A DNA stretch of 64,000 nucleotides from Bifidobacterium scardovii JCM 12489 = DSM 13734 (GTDB lineage Bacteria; Actinomycetota; Actinomycetes; Actinomycetales; Bifidobacteriaceae): positions 682,001 to 746,000 of the forward strand of contig NZ_AP012331.1 in NCBI RefSeq assembly GCF_001042635.1, read 5' to 3'. The position numbers and the translations under genes were made by a program. Below the pieces are notes generated by a model. The model saw only the letters and a program-made list of their open reading frames with translations. It had not been told where the DNA came from and did no database searches. The first letter of the stretch is position 1; each line of letters begins with the position of its first letter. This document shows positions 35,440 to 48,022 of the stretch, in pieces.

Positions 35440-36453
35440 ATGACAGTTCTCGTCACTGGTGGGTGCGGCTATATCGGCGCCCATGTCGTCCACGCGCTTC
35501 ACGAGGCCGGCGAACGGGTCGTCGTCGTCGACGATCTGAGCTACGGCAAGCCCACCCGCATCGAAGGCTCCCGTCTGTACGGCATGGACATCGCCGCGCC
35601 GGGCGCCGGCGAGCGCCTCGCCGAGATCCTCGACGCCGAAGACGTCGATTCCGTCATCCACTTCGCCGCGCGCAAGCAGGTCGGCGAATCCGTCGAGAAG
35701 CCGCTGTGGTACTACCAGCAGAACATCAACGGCATGCTCAACGTGCTCACCGGCATGACCAAGTCCAAGAACGCCAAGAAGCTCGTCTTCTCGTCCTCCG
35801 CGGCCACCTACGGCGTGCCGCCGGTCGATGTGGTGCCCGAGGACGTGGTGCCGATGCTGCCGATCAACCCCTACGGCCAGACCAAGCTCTTCGGCGAGTG
35901 GATGGCCCGCGCCTGCGAGCAGCCGTTCGGCATCCGCTTCTGCGCGCTGCGCTACTTCAACGTGGCCGGCTGCGGCCCCGTCGAGCTTGAGGATCCGGCC
36001 ATCCTGAACCTCATCCCGATGCTGTTCAACCGCCTGAAGCAGGGCAAGGCCCCGGCCATCTTCGGCGATGACTACCCGACTCCGGACGGCACCTGCGTGC
36101 GCGACTACATCCACGTCTCCGACCTGGCCGACGCGCATATCGCCGCCCTGAAGTACCTCGACCGCGACGAGCGCAAGTACGACGCCTTCAACGTCGGCAC
36201 CGGCGAGGGCACCTCCGTGCGCCAGATCGTCGACGAGGTCAAGAAGGTCACCGGCCTGCCGTTCACCGAGGCCGTCATGGCCCGCCGTGCCGGCGATCCG
36301 CCGCACCTCATCGGCTCTCCGAAGCGCATCAACGAGGAGATGGGCTGGCACGCCAAGTACGATGTCGAGGACATCGTCAAGTCCGCATGGGATGCGTGGC
36401 AGGCCAACCCCGAGCACCACATCGACGTCGCCACCTGGAAGCAGGTCGACTAG
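35440..36453 (+). CDS. galE: UDP-glucose 4-epimerase
   Basis: 337 aa. An NAD-dependent short-chain dehydrogenase-type epimerase that interconverts UDP-glucose and UDP-galactose. The nucleotide motif is GGCGYIG (7-13), the catalytic tyrosine/lysine are Tyr145 and Lys149 in NPYGQTK, and the serine lies in SSSAATYG. In bifidobacteria the enzyme serves the Leloir steps and the galacto-N-biose pathway as well as cell-wall polysaccharide synthesis. The N-terminus MTVLVTGGCGYIGAHV fits the family. A GAAAGG site is about 9 bases before the ATG. It is monocistronic, with its own operator-like promoter. Confidence 0.95.
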   Translation: MTVLVTGGCGYIGAHVVHALHEAGERVVVVDDLSYGKPTRIEGSRLYGMDIAAPGAGERLAEILDAEDVDSVIHFAARKQVGESVEKPLWYYQQNINGMLNVLTGMTKSKNAKKLVFSSSAATYGVPPVDVVPEDVVPMLPINPYGQTKLFGEWMARACEQPFGIRFCALRYFNVAGCGPVELEDPAILNLIPMLFNRLKQGKAPAIFGDDYPTPDGTCVRDYIHVSDLADAHIAALKYLDRDERKYDAFNVGTGEGTSVRQIVDEVKKVTGLPFTEAVMARRAGDPPHLIGSPKRINEEMGWHAKYDVEDIVKSAWDAWQANPEHHIDVATWKQVD

Positions 36454-36630
36454 CGGCGTCGCCGTTCCGCCGCGGGGCGGGTGTGCCGTCGTCCGCCATT
36501 CGGCGGCCGGCGGTCGCCCGTTGCGCGGTGAGCGAACGGCTCGTCGAGCCGCGATCAGGCGGTGATTGAGCTGACTGAGATTACGGGGCGCAGTCCGGGA
36601 AACCGGCTGCGTCCCGTGCTTTTCCGGGCG

Positions 36631-36646
36631 TAGACTTGAAGCCATG
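36631..36646 (+). promoter_or_regulatory. Leaderless promoter/start of the DUF4190 protein gene
   Basis: TAGACT at 36631-36636, 7 nt, ATG at 36644. Confidence 0.55.
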
Positions 36647-37663
36647 AGCGATACCACTCCGAATTCAGATCCGCAGGTGCCGTACGACCAGCAGGGGCCG
36701 GCACGGGGGCAAGCGCGGGATCAGGCGCAGGGCCAGCAGGGGCGGTCCTCCCAGTCGAATCCATCGAATCCATCCGGTCAGCCGGGCTCCTTCTCCCAAT
36801 CGGCTCCATCCGCGCCGCAGGCGGGGTGCGGGCAGTCTTCCTATGCGCAGACGCCTTCCGCTCAGCCGTCTCCCGCACAGCCGGCATACGGTCAGGTGGG
36901 CGGTCAACCGGGCGGTCGCCCGGACGGTCAGGTGGGGTATGGTCAGGCGTACGGCCAGCAGTCCTACGGCCGGCAATCTTACAGTCAGCAGCCTTACGGT
37001 CAGGTGCCATATGGCCGGCCGGGCGGGCCGGCGTATGGCGGGCCGGGCGACGATGGTCGGCAGTACGCGCAGCAAGGCGGGCAGCCGTATGCGGGACAGG
37101 CCGGTCAGCAGGGCAACCTGTATGGCTATCCGCCGCAGTACGGATATCCGGCTGCCGGTCAGCCCTATCCTCCGCAGGGCGTGCCGGGTTACATGGCGCC
37201 CTATGAAAAATGGAACGTGATGTGCATCGTGGGCTTTGTGCTGGCGTTCGTCCTGCCGCCGGTGGGGTTGGTGCTTTCGATCGTGGCTCTGGTGCAGATC
37301 AACAAATCCCGGGAGAAGAGCAAGGGACTGTCGGTCGCCGGCATCGTCATCGGGGCGATCAACACCGTGCTGCTCATCCTGATCATCATGTTCATCGGCT
37401 GGGCGATCAACGCGGTGTCCAACTATCCGTACGATCGGTCCTATATGTATGACGATTGCTCCTATTCGATGGACGGCGAATGCGACGGCTCGGATGCGTG
37501 GGACGATTACGCCGATGATTTCTCCGCCAAATATGCCGGCGCGTACGGCGCTTCCGGTGATGCCGTTGCCCCGCGGGAGTCGGCTTCCGGCGCGTTCGCC
37601 AATGCCGATGGGCGGTACGCGGTGGAGTATGGAGCGTCGCTGGGTGACGTGCTGGGGGAGTGA
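36644..37663 (+). CDS. DUF4190-like membrane protein with Gln/Gly/Tyr-rich N-terminus
   Basis: 339 aa. Residues ~1-185 are low complexity: repeated YGQ/PYGQ/GQQ motifs without charge clusters, probably disordered and cytoplasmic. Two membrane helices follow (~190-212 and ~225-250, MCIVGFVLAFVLPPVGLVLSI and VIGAINTVLLILIIMFIGW). The loop SIVALVQINKSREKSKGLSVAGI is characteristic of DUF4190. An acidic Asp/Ser/Tyr-rich tail ends the protein. The function is unknown; similar tails occur with PspC proteins of this window. A leaderless promoter sets the start. Confidence 0.8.
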   Translation: MSDTTPNSDPQVPYDQQGPARGQARDQAQGQQGRSSQSNPSNPSGQPGSFSQSAPSAPQAGCGQSSYAQTPSAQPSPAQPAYGQVGGQPGGRPDGQVGYGQAYGQQSYGRQSYSQQPYGQVPYGRPGGPAYGGPGDDGRQYAQQGGQPYAGQAGQQGNLYGYPPQYGYPAAGQPYPPQGVPGYMAPYEKWNVMCIVGFVLAFVLPPVGLVLSIVALVQINKSREKSKGLSVAGIVIGAINTVLLILIIMFIGWAINAVSNYPYDRSYMYDDCSYSMDGECDGSDAWDDYADDFSAKYAGAYGASGDAVAPRESASGAFANADGRYAVEYGASLGDVLGE

Positions 37664-37862
37664 CCGGCTCGCATGGTGCCACGCGGGTGATTGTCGGAGC
37701 GAGTGGTTTCGGATGGGCGATTTCCGCATGATCGCGCGGATCGGCGCCTTGGCGGACGGGTCGCCGGCACGGCTTCGCGAGTGGCGACACGCCGTGATTT
37801 GCGTGTGGCTGAGATATCTGTAATATAACTACTCGTTGCCTCGCACAAGTGAGGATCAACAC

Positions 37863-37936
37863 GGCCCCGTAGCTCAGTTGGTTAGAGCGCCGCCCTGTCA
37901 CGGCGGAGGTCACCGGTTCAAGTCCGGCCGGGGTCG
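37863..37936 (+). tRNA. tRNA-Asp (anticodon GTC)
   Basis: 74 nt. The acceptor GGCCCCG pairs with CGGGGTC. The anticodon arm GCCGC-type encloses CTGTCA, giving GUC. D-loop and T-loop (GTTCAAGTC) are intact. Confidence 0.95.
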
Positions 37937-37980
37937 CTGGAAGCGATGAACCCGGATCCTCCGGGTTTTTTCAACTCCAT

Positions 37981-38056
37981 GGCTCTGTAGCTCAGTTGGT
38001 AGAGCGAACGACTGAAAATCGTTAGGTCAGCGGATCGATGCCGCTCGGAGCCACCA
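37981..38056 (+). tRNA. tRNA-Phe (anticodon GAA)
   Basis: 73 nt plus an encoded CCA (38054-38056). The anticodon loop CTGAAAA gives GAA. The T-arm reads AGCGGATCGATGCCGCT, where the loop GATCGATG differs from the usual GTTCGA. It lies 44 bases after tRNA-Asp in the same unit. Confidence 0.92.
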
Positions 38057-38061
38057 CGCGG

Positions 38062-38106
38062 AACCCCGCAGGTCTTGCATCACAAGGCTTGCGGGGTTTT
38101 CGTTTT
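38062..38106 (+). terminator. Terminator of the tRNA-Asp/tRNA-Phe unit
   Basis: AACCCCGCA (38062-38070) pairs with TGCGGGGTT (38090-38098), extended by wobble pairs, followed by TTTTCGTTTT. Confidence 0.92.
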
Positions 38107-38181
38107 GTCCTCATATACCCATGGAACAGGCGAGGGGCGGCCGAACCGGCGGGTTTTAATGCGGCGTCGTATTAAAACCAC

Positions 38182-38249
38182 CCCGACACGCCTACTGACA
38201 CAAGACTAAACCCGGAACATAAACACCACATTTAGTTCCTGTAACCCGG
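38182..38249. mobile_element. Orphan right end of an IS1249-like element
   Basis: About 68 bases resemble the right end of the complete IS at 16854-16918: CGACACGCCTACTG, then CACAAG, then ...CACCACA...AGTTCCT...CCCG. Differences are scattered. No transposase or left end is nearby. It is a decayed relic of a related element. Confidence 0.72.
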
Positions 38250-38288
38250 TTTCCGAACGGGACTCGTTGTCGAGCCTGTGGGCGAGAT

Positions 38289-38810
38289 GCTCCGCTGACG
38301 GGTATTTGAGCGAGGCGAAGCATATATCCTGTGGGAATCGTGCTCTGCTGTGTGCTGTATGGGGTGCGGGATGTTGAGACCGTATTCGTGTTGCTCCGCT
38401 GAGAAGCGTCTGAGCGGGGTGGATCGTATACCGAGTGGAAGTTGGGCCTTGTCGCGCTCTGCATGTGGCGCGGAATGTTGGGCCTGTATTCGTGTTGCTC
38501 CGCTGACGGGTATTTGAGCGAGGTGGATCGTATATCCTGTGGGGATTGCGCTTTGTTGCGCGTCTATACTCGGGGCGGATCATCGAGTGTGTAATTGCAT
38601 TGCCTCGCTTGGCCATAGCTAGGCGGGGCAAGTCATATACCCTGTACGACGTGCGCTTTGCCATGTTTCTTTACGCGGGGTGGCCCGTCGAGCCGCTCAT
38701 GGCATTGCCTCACCCGGCGATACCTGAGCGGGTTGGATCGTCTGGCCCATAGCCAAACCGCCGCTTGGTGGGTGTTCGAGTGTGTATTGCGACGTGGTTG
38801 CTCCATCGGC
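38289..38810. repeat. Five degenerate tandem repeats of 104-105 bases
   Basis: The unit begins near GCTCCGCTGACGGGTATTTG. Copies start at 38289, 38393, 38497, 38602 and 38707, spaced 104, 104, 105 and 105. Units 1-3 are close (for example GAGCGAGG.GGATCGTATA); units 4-5 have diverged (GCCTCGCTTGG, GCCTCACCC). Further related phrases (ATGCGGAGGCGCATGCTG) continue to about 39000. No gene is seen. Confidence 0.83.
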
Positions 38811-39100
38811 GCGACCACGTCCTGGCGCATTCGCACGTATATGGGCAGGCCATATACCGGTGCGGATGGGCATGCTGCTGACTTGCGGTTGCTATTGGCC
38901 GCGTAAAAGGCTGGATGCCAGCATGGATGCGGAGGCGCATGCTGGCTTGCGGTCGTGGTTGGTTGAGTAGGGGACCGTATGCCAGCGGGGATGCGCGGAT
39001 GTGATTGTGCCGGTTTACGGTTGTAACTGGGCACAAGGCTTATTGGATCGGATGCGCGCATTGGCCCATGCCGGGCATATGGATGCTCCGGATGGAAACT

Positions 39101-39144
39101 GATGCTTGGATGCTTGGATGCTTGGATGCTTGGATGCTTGGATG
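39101..39144. repeat. Five tandem copies of GATGCTTG
   Basis: An 8-base unit is repeated exactly from 39101 to 39140, with a further partial copy (GATG) after it. Such tracts can gain or lose units. Confidence 0.95.
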
Positions 39145-39325
39145 ACGGCATTCGTCCGTCTCGGACGGGCAAGAAGCGCGACACGCCCGGATGCGAAGAA
39201 AATTTGGCCTGCAGGCGGGAGAAAAGGCTGTGATATGGGATCGGAAAGCGCTGTTTTCGCAATTTTCGACACGCCGATGGATGTCAATGTTTTCAATGGT
39301 TTGCGATGTTGCAGATGATGTCGGT

Positions 39326-39354
39326 TTGCGCTGGTGGGTGGTTTCGTGTAAGTT
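39326..39354 (+). promoter_or_regulatory. Candidate rRNA promoter
   Basis: TTGCGC (39326-39331), 17 bases, TAAGTT (39349-39354). It lies about 280 bases before 16S. The match is moderate. Confidence 0.4.
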
Positions 39355-39420
39355 TATCTCTTGCTGCCCGGCGCGGCGGGTTCTGGTTCCTTGGTTGGTT
39401 CGGGGTCCGGTTCGCTGGTG

Positions 39421-39436
39421 TGGTGGTGGTTTGAGA
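39421..39436 (+). promoter_or_regulatory. rRNA leader element (possible antitermination/processing signal)
   Basis: TGGTGGTTTGAGAACT occurs here and again at 41420-41435 before 23S. Actinobacterial rRNA leaders and spacers often carry a TTTGAGAACT motif of this kind. Confidence 0.6.
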
Positions 39437-39636
39437 ACTCAAGAGTGTGTTTGTACTACTTCTTTATAGTCAATGATTGCCAGTTCATTCCAAGCCTTGC
39501 CTTGTGGTGGGGTTCCCTGGGAGGGGTTGAATTGGAGTGAGGTTTTTAGTGTGAGGATCCTTCCTTATAGGATTCTTCTGTCATTTTCTTTTTTGGAAAA
39601 TAGTTTGTGAGTCATCTTTCGGATGCTTTTCATGTT

Positions 39637-41166
<1,530 letters not shown>

Positions 41167-41419
41167 CGGAGAATTCGGTCGGATGTTTGTCCGACGGTGT
41201 GTGCCCCCGGGGCCGGATGGTCCGGCCGGTCGGGGGTTGCTGGTGTGGAAGATGGTCGTTGGCTTGTGGGTCCGCCCGTCGTGGGGTGGCCCGTGGGGTG
41301 GTGCGGGCATGCTTTTGGGTTCCCGGACCGCCACCCCGGGATTGGTTTCCCGGCGCGGTCTGTCGGCCCCGCGGGATCGCCGGCGCGTTGGTTCGCGTGC
41401 GGTTGGTTCGGCGGGTGCG

Positions 41420-41435
41420 TGGTGGTTTGAGAACT
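41420..41435 (+). promoter_or_regulatory. rRNA spacer copy of the TTTGAGAACT element
   Basis: The spacer between 16S and 23S (41165-41619) holds no tRNA. It contains the same 16 bases as 39421-39436. Confidence 0.6.
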
Positions 41436-41619
41436 GGATAGTGGACGCGAGCGGGAGAACGCCGTTGTTGGTGTTTTCCTGTTCTGTGATTTCAATGACT
41501 CCGGCCGGCTTCTTGTTGTTGCTGGTCGTGGGTTTTTGTTTGATCGTTTTGTGATCGTTTAGTGTGATGATTTGTCGTCAGCGTTTTTCGCCGTGGGCTT
41601 GTTGCGGGTTGATCCGTGT

Positions 41620-44700
<3,081 letters not shown>

Positions 44701-44866
44701 CCCTTGCGGGGGTTCGATGAGTCTTTATTGCGGGAAACGATTGATGGCAAGGAACACTACGTCACTTGCGGTCAAACACAAGTCATGGAACTCGCGTCCA
44801 CTATCCGGTTCCCGAACCACCACAAGACCGGCATCCCTTACAGGATGGCCGTGAGAATTGAAGATT

Positions 44867-44983
44867 TGCGGCGGTCATGGCCCAGGTGAGACGCCCGGTC
44901 CCATTCCGAACCCGGAAGCTAAGGCCTGGCACGGCGATGGTACTGCACTCGACAGGGTGTGGGAGAGTAGCACACCGCCGCAT
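44867..44983 (+). rRNA. rrf: 5S ribosomal RNA
   Basis: About 117 nt. The ends TGCGGCGG and CCGCCGCA pair. The internal CCGAACCCGGAAGCTAAGGC and GGGAGAGTAG blocks are 5S hallmarks. It follows 23S by about 165 bases and precedes a strong terminator. Confidence 0.95.
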
Positions 44984-44993
44984 CACACGTAAG

Positions 44994-45030
44994 AAAAGCC
45001 CCGATACCACTTGGTGTCGGGGCTTTTCGC
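44994..45030 (+). terminator. Terminator of the rRNA operon
   Basis: A 15-bp stem (44994-45008 with 45013-45027; one G-U pair) flanked by AAAA and TTTT. Confidence 0.93.
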
Positions 45031-45076
45031 GTATGCGAGCCCATGCGCCCGGATCCTCTCCCGTGTGGGGGTCCTT

Positions 45077-45204
45077 CTCCCCTCAGGCCGCTTCGCGGCC
45101 GGCTCCCCTCCAAGAGGGGAGCCGAAAACAGCGTAGGCGCGGCGGGCGGCGTGGGACCACCCCCAGGCGGCTGCGCCGCCAGCCCCCGCCAGCGGGGGCA
45201 CGAA
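45077..45204. repeat. Two REP-like double-hairpin units
   Basis: Unit 1 (45077-45123) has GGCCGCTTCGCGGCC and CTCCCCTCCAAGAGGGGAG hairpins. Unit 2 (45157-45204) has GGCGGCTGCGCCGCC and GCCCCCGCCAGCGGGGGC. Similar units occur at 47968-48014, 61546-61668 and 63881-63903. Confidence 0.8.
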
Positions 45205-45540
45205 CACACATACCACACACCGCGCGCACCACACACCACGCGCACGGCGCCGATACCGGCCGGACGGGGCGGAAACCCAACGGGCAACGGCAACGGGACC
45301 AGACCGCCACACACCGAACACGAACAACCACCACGGCAAGCATCCGACGACGAGAACGACCAACACCACAACACACCAGACACGACCAGACACCGACGAC
45401 GGGAGCGATCGACTCGTCACGCACGGGACACGGTCAATCATCACAACAAGCATCGGACGACGAGACCGGTCGAACGGGGGCGGACACGAACCGGACGACA
45501 ACGGGACCAGCCTGTCACACACCGGACACGACCAACCACA
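45181..45540. other. T-depleted (A/C-rich) tract without genes
   Basis: Only 13 of 360 plus-strand bases are T (about 3.6 percent). It contains near-repeats: CAAGCATCCGACGACGAG at ~45337 and ~45447, and CAACGGGACCAG at ~45291 and ~45499. Any plus-strand frame would be all His, Thr, Arg, Asp, Asn and Pro, unlike a folded protein. It may be a Rho-loading region after the rRNA operon. Confidence 0.75.
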
Positions 45541-45627
45541 AACAGCAACCGACGGATTAACGGGGCTGATCGTGCTTGCATTGTGCCATAACACGGACAG
45601 CCGGCGCGTAACGGGGCGCGGCGGGGA

Positions 45628-45643
45628 TAGAGTATCGCGTGTG
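45628..45643 (+). promoter_or_regulatory. Leaderless promoter/start of the TauE/SafE gene
   Basis: TAGAGT at 45628-45633, 7 nt, GTG at 45641. Confidence 0.55.
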
Positions 45644-46468
45644 ACGAAGAGCGAGAAGATCACCAACCAGACGAATCAGCTGACCAAGCGGGGCATCATC
45701 GTCCTGGTCTGCGTGGGCTTGGCATGTGGGCTGCTATCGGGGCTGTTCGGCATCGGGGGCGGCACGATCATCGTGCCGGCATTGGTGTGGCTGGGGTTGA
45801 GCCAGCGCCACGCCGCGGCCACCTCGCTGGCGGCCATCGTCCCGACGTCGATCTCCGGCGTGGTCTCATATGCGCTCGAGGGCAACGTCAACTGGCTGGC
45901 GGCCGCATTGCTGGCCATCGGCGTTATCGCGGGAAGCCAGCTCGGCAGCCTGCTGCTCAATCGGCTGCCCGAAGTCGTATTGCGCTGGGTCTGGGTGGTG
46001 TTCCTGATCTTCGTGATCTTCCAGCAGCTCTCGTTCACTCCTCCGCGGGACGGCCATCTCGAACTGCATTTCTGGTCCGGCGTGTTCCTGATGCTGCTGG
46101 GCGTGGTGGTCGGAGCCATCGCCGGCGTGCTCGGCATCGGCGGCGGCGCGATCATGATGCCGGCGCTGTCCCTGCTGTTCGGAGCCAGCGATCTCATGGC
46201 GCGCGGAACGTCGCTGCTGGTCATGTTCCCCGGGGCCATCTCCGGCACGGTGGCCAACTGGAAGCGCGGCATCGTCCATTTGAAAAGCGGCCTGATCATC
46301 GGCTGCTGCGCGATCGTCACCGCGCCGCTCGGCACGATGATCGCCGGCTGGATATCGCCGCGCGAGGGTTCGGTCCTGTTCGCGCTGTGGCTGGCCTTTC
46401 TGGCGGTCCGCAGCACTTGGACCGCGATCAAGGCGACGAAGCGCAGCCGCGCGGAATCCGCCGACTGA
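45641..46468 (+). CDS. TauE/SafE-family membrane permease
   Basis: 275 aa with about eight membrane helices in two inverted halves. Each half has the family motif: GLLSGLFGIGGGTIIVPALV early and IAGVLGIGGGAIMMPALSLL later. The family exports sulfite, sulfonates or related anions; the substrate here is unknown. A GTG start at 45641 is supported by the leaderless promoter; an in-frame ATG at 45572 lies upstream of the promoter box and is not likely. The gene stands alone, after the T-poor tract. Confidence 0.9.
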   Translation: MTKSEKITNQTNQLTKRGIIVLVCVGLACGLLSGLFGIGGGTIIVPALVWLGLSQRHAAATSLAAIVPTSISGVVSYALEGNVNWLAAALLAIGVIAGSQLGSLLLNRLPEVVLRWVWVVFLIFVIFQQLSFTPPRDGHLELHFWSGVFLMLLGVVVGAIAGVLGIGGGAIMMPALSLLFGASDLMARGTSLLVMFPGAISGTVANWKRGIVHLKSGLIIGCCAIVTAPLGTMIAGWISPREGSVLFALWLAFLAVRSTWTAIKATKRSRAESAD

Positions 46469-46576
46469 TTGCCCCGTATTCGGGCCGTCCCAACGGAACC
46501 GGTCACGCCACGCCCAGGGCGGCAATCGTCGGGTGATCACGATGCCGTGATCTCCACGAGAAACCGCAATTTTTTA

Positions 46577-46590
46577 TGTTAGCGTTACCA
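46577..46590. promoter_or_regulatory. LacI/GalR-type operator upstream of fucO
   Basis: TGTTAGCGTTACCA fits the LacI-family consensus TGNNANCGNTANCA at every defined position. It lies about 105 bases before the fucO ATG. Confidence 0.6.
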
Positions 46591-46694
46591 GCATGTTCCC
46601 AGTTTTGCGGGTACGATAGGAACCGTCCACGTACACAAGGGACACGGATGGGCATGGCGCCCGTTGCAGTCGCTGTTTCGAAGGAGAACCAGTT

Positions 46695-47846
46695 ATGGTA
46701 TACCGCATGATCTTTAATCAGACCGCGTATTTTGGCCGCGGCGCGATCAAGGAGATCCCGGCCGTCGCGAAGTCGCACGGCTTCACCAAGGCGTTCATCG
46801 TCACCGATCCGATCCTGCTGAAGACCGGCACCGTCAAGAAGGTCACGGATGTGCTCGACGAGGCCGGGCTGCCCTATGAGGTGTTCGACAACGTCAAGCC
46901 GAACCCGCCGGTCGAGTGCATCCAGGACGGCGTGAAGAAGTTCGCCGAGTCCGGCGCCGACTTCCTGATCGGTCTGGGCGGCGGCTCCCCGCAGGATACC
47001 TGCAAGGGCATCGGCATCATCACCGCGAACCCGGAGTTCGCCGACGTGCTGTCCCTCGAGGGCGTGGCCGACACCAAGAACCCGTCCGTCCCGATCTTCG
47101 GCGTGCCGACCACCGCCGGCACCGCCTCCGAGACGACCATCAACTACGTGGTCACCGACACCGCGAACAAGCGCAAGTTCGTGGCCGTCGACCCGCACGA
47201 CATCCCGATCGTCGCCTTCGTCGACCCCGATCTGACCGACACGATGCCGCGCGGCCTCAAGGTCGCCACCGGTCTGGACGCCCTGACCCACGCGATCGAG
47301 GGCTACATCACGCCGGGCGCGTGGAGCCTGTCCGACTGCCTGTCGATGCAGACGATCCGCATGATCGCCAAGAACCTGGCCAAGTCCGCCGACGGTGACA
47401 TTCCGGCCGGCGAGCAGATGGCCTACGCCAGCTACATCACCGGCATGGCGTACTCCAACGTCGGCCTCGGCCTGGTGCACGGCATGGCCCATCCGCTGGG
47501 CGGCCGCCTCGGCGTGGCGCACGGCGTGGCCAACGGCATCCTGCTGGCCCCGGTGATGGAGTACAACAAGGACTTCACCGGCGAGAAGTACCGCGACATC
47601 GCCGACGCCTTCGGCGTCGAGGACGCCTACACCGGCGATCTCGAGAAGGTGCGCGAGGAGGCCGTGCAGGCCGTGCACCAGCTGACCGTGGACCTGAAGA
47701 ACCCGACCACGATCTCCGAGGTCGGCGCCACCGAGGCCGATCTGGCCCCGCTGGCCCATGACGCCTTCAACGACGTGTGCACGCCGGGCAACCCGCGCCA
47801 GGCCACCGAAGAGGACATCCTCAAGATCTACACCTCGCTGATGTGA
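46695..47846 (+). CDS. fucO: Lactaldehyde reductase / iron-containing alcohol dehydrogenase (FucO)
   Basis: 383 aa, family length. It reduces lactaldehyde to 1,2-propanediol with NADH, the end step of L-fucose use. The NAD site GLGGGSPQDTCKGIG and the iron ligands (Asp195 and His199 in GLDALTHAIEGY, plus histidines in GLVHGMAHPLGGRLGVAHG) are present. The N-terminus MVYRMIFNQTAYFGRGAI matches FucO. A GAAGGAGA site lies 7-8 bases before the ATG. A LacI-type operator upstream suggests sugar control. No other fucose gene is next to it. A very large terminator follows. Confidence 0.93.
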   Translation: MVYRMIFNQTAYFGRGAIKEIPAVAKSHGFTKAFIVTDPILLKTGTVKKVTDVLDEAGLPYEVFDNVKPNPPVECIQDGVKKFAESGADFLIGLGGGSPQDTCKGIGIITANPEFADVLSLEGVADTKNPSVPIFGVPTTAGTASETTINYVVTDTANKRKFVAVDPHDIPIVAFVDPDLTDTMPRGLKVATGLDALTHAIEGYITPGAWSLSDCLSMQTIRMIAKNLAKSADGDIPAGEQMAYASYITGMAYSNVGLGLVHGMAHPLGGRLGVAHGVANGILLAPVMEYNKDFTGEKYRDIADAFGVEDAYTGDLEKVREEAVQAVHQLTVDLKNPTTISEVGATEADLAPLAHDAFNDVCTPGNPRQATEEDILKIYTSLM

Positions 47847-47885
47847 TACTTCGCTGATGTGATCCGGCCGGCCCCGACGGGGCCG

Positions 47886-47968
47886 AACCGTGACGACTGA
47901 CGGTTGAGGGGAGTGAAAGCGGAACATGCCGCTTTCACTCCCCTCAACCGTCAGTCGTCACGGTTTTA
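47886..47968. terminator. Very long terminator hairpin (37-bp perfect stem)
   Basis: Arms 47886-47922 and 47929-47965 are perfectly complementary around loop AACATG, then TTT. It stands between the converging fucO and glycosyltransferase genes. Confidence 0.93.
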
Positions 47969-48014
47969 CTCCCCTCAGTCCGCTTCGCGGCCAGCTCCCC
48001 TCAGAGAGGGGCGC
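47968..48014. repeat. REP-like double hairpin
   Basis: CTCCCCTCAGTCCGCTTCGCGGCCAGC and CTCCCCTCAGAGAGGGGCG match the unit at 45077-45123 with few changes. Confidence 0.75.
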
Positions 48015-48022
48015 CTCTCGGT

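Noticed and set aside
38289..39000. CRISPR array
   Set aside because: Repeats are 104-105 bases and contiguous, without the short conserved repeat and unique spacers of CRISPR; no cas gene is present.
38546..39500. Short frames in the repeat region before 16S
   Set aside because: They track the repeats, lack start signals and show no conserved protein pattern.
44877..45666. Possible genes in the T-poor tract
   Set aside because: The frames are made of His, Thr, Arg, Asn and Pro with no hydrophobic core, in line with base composition alone.
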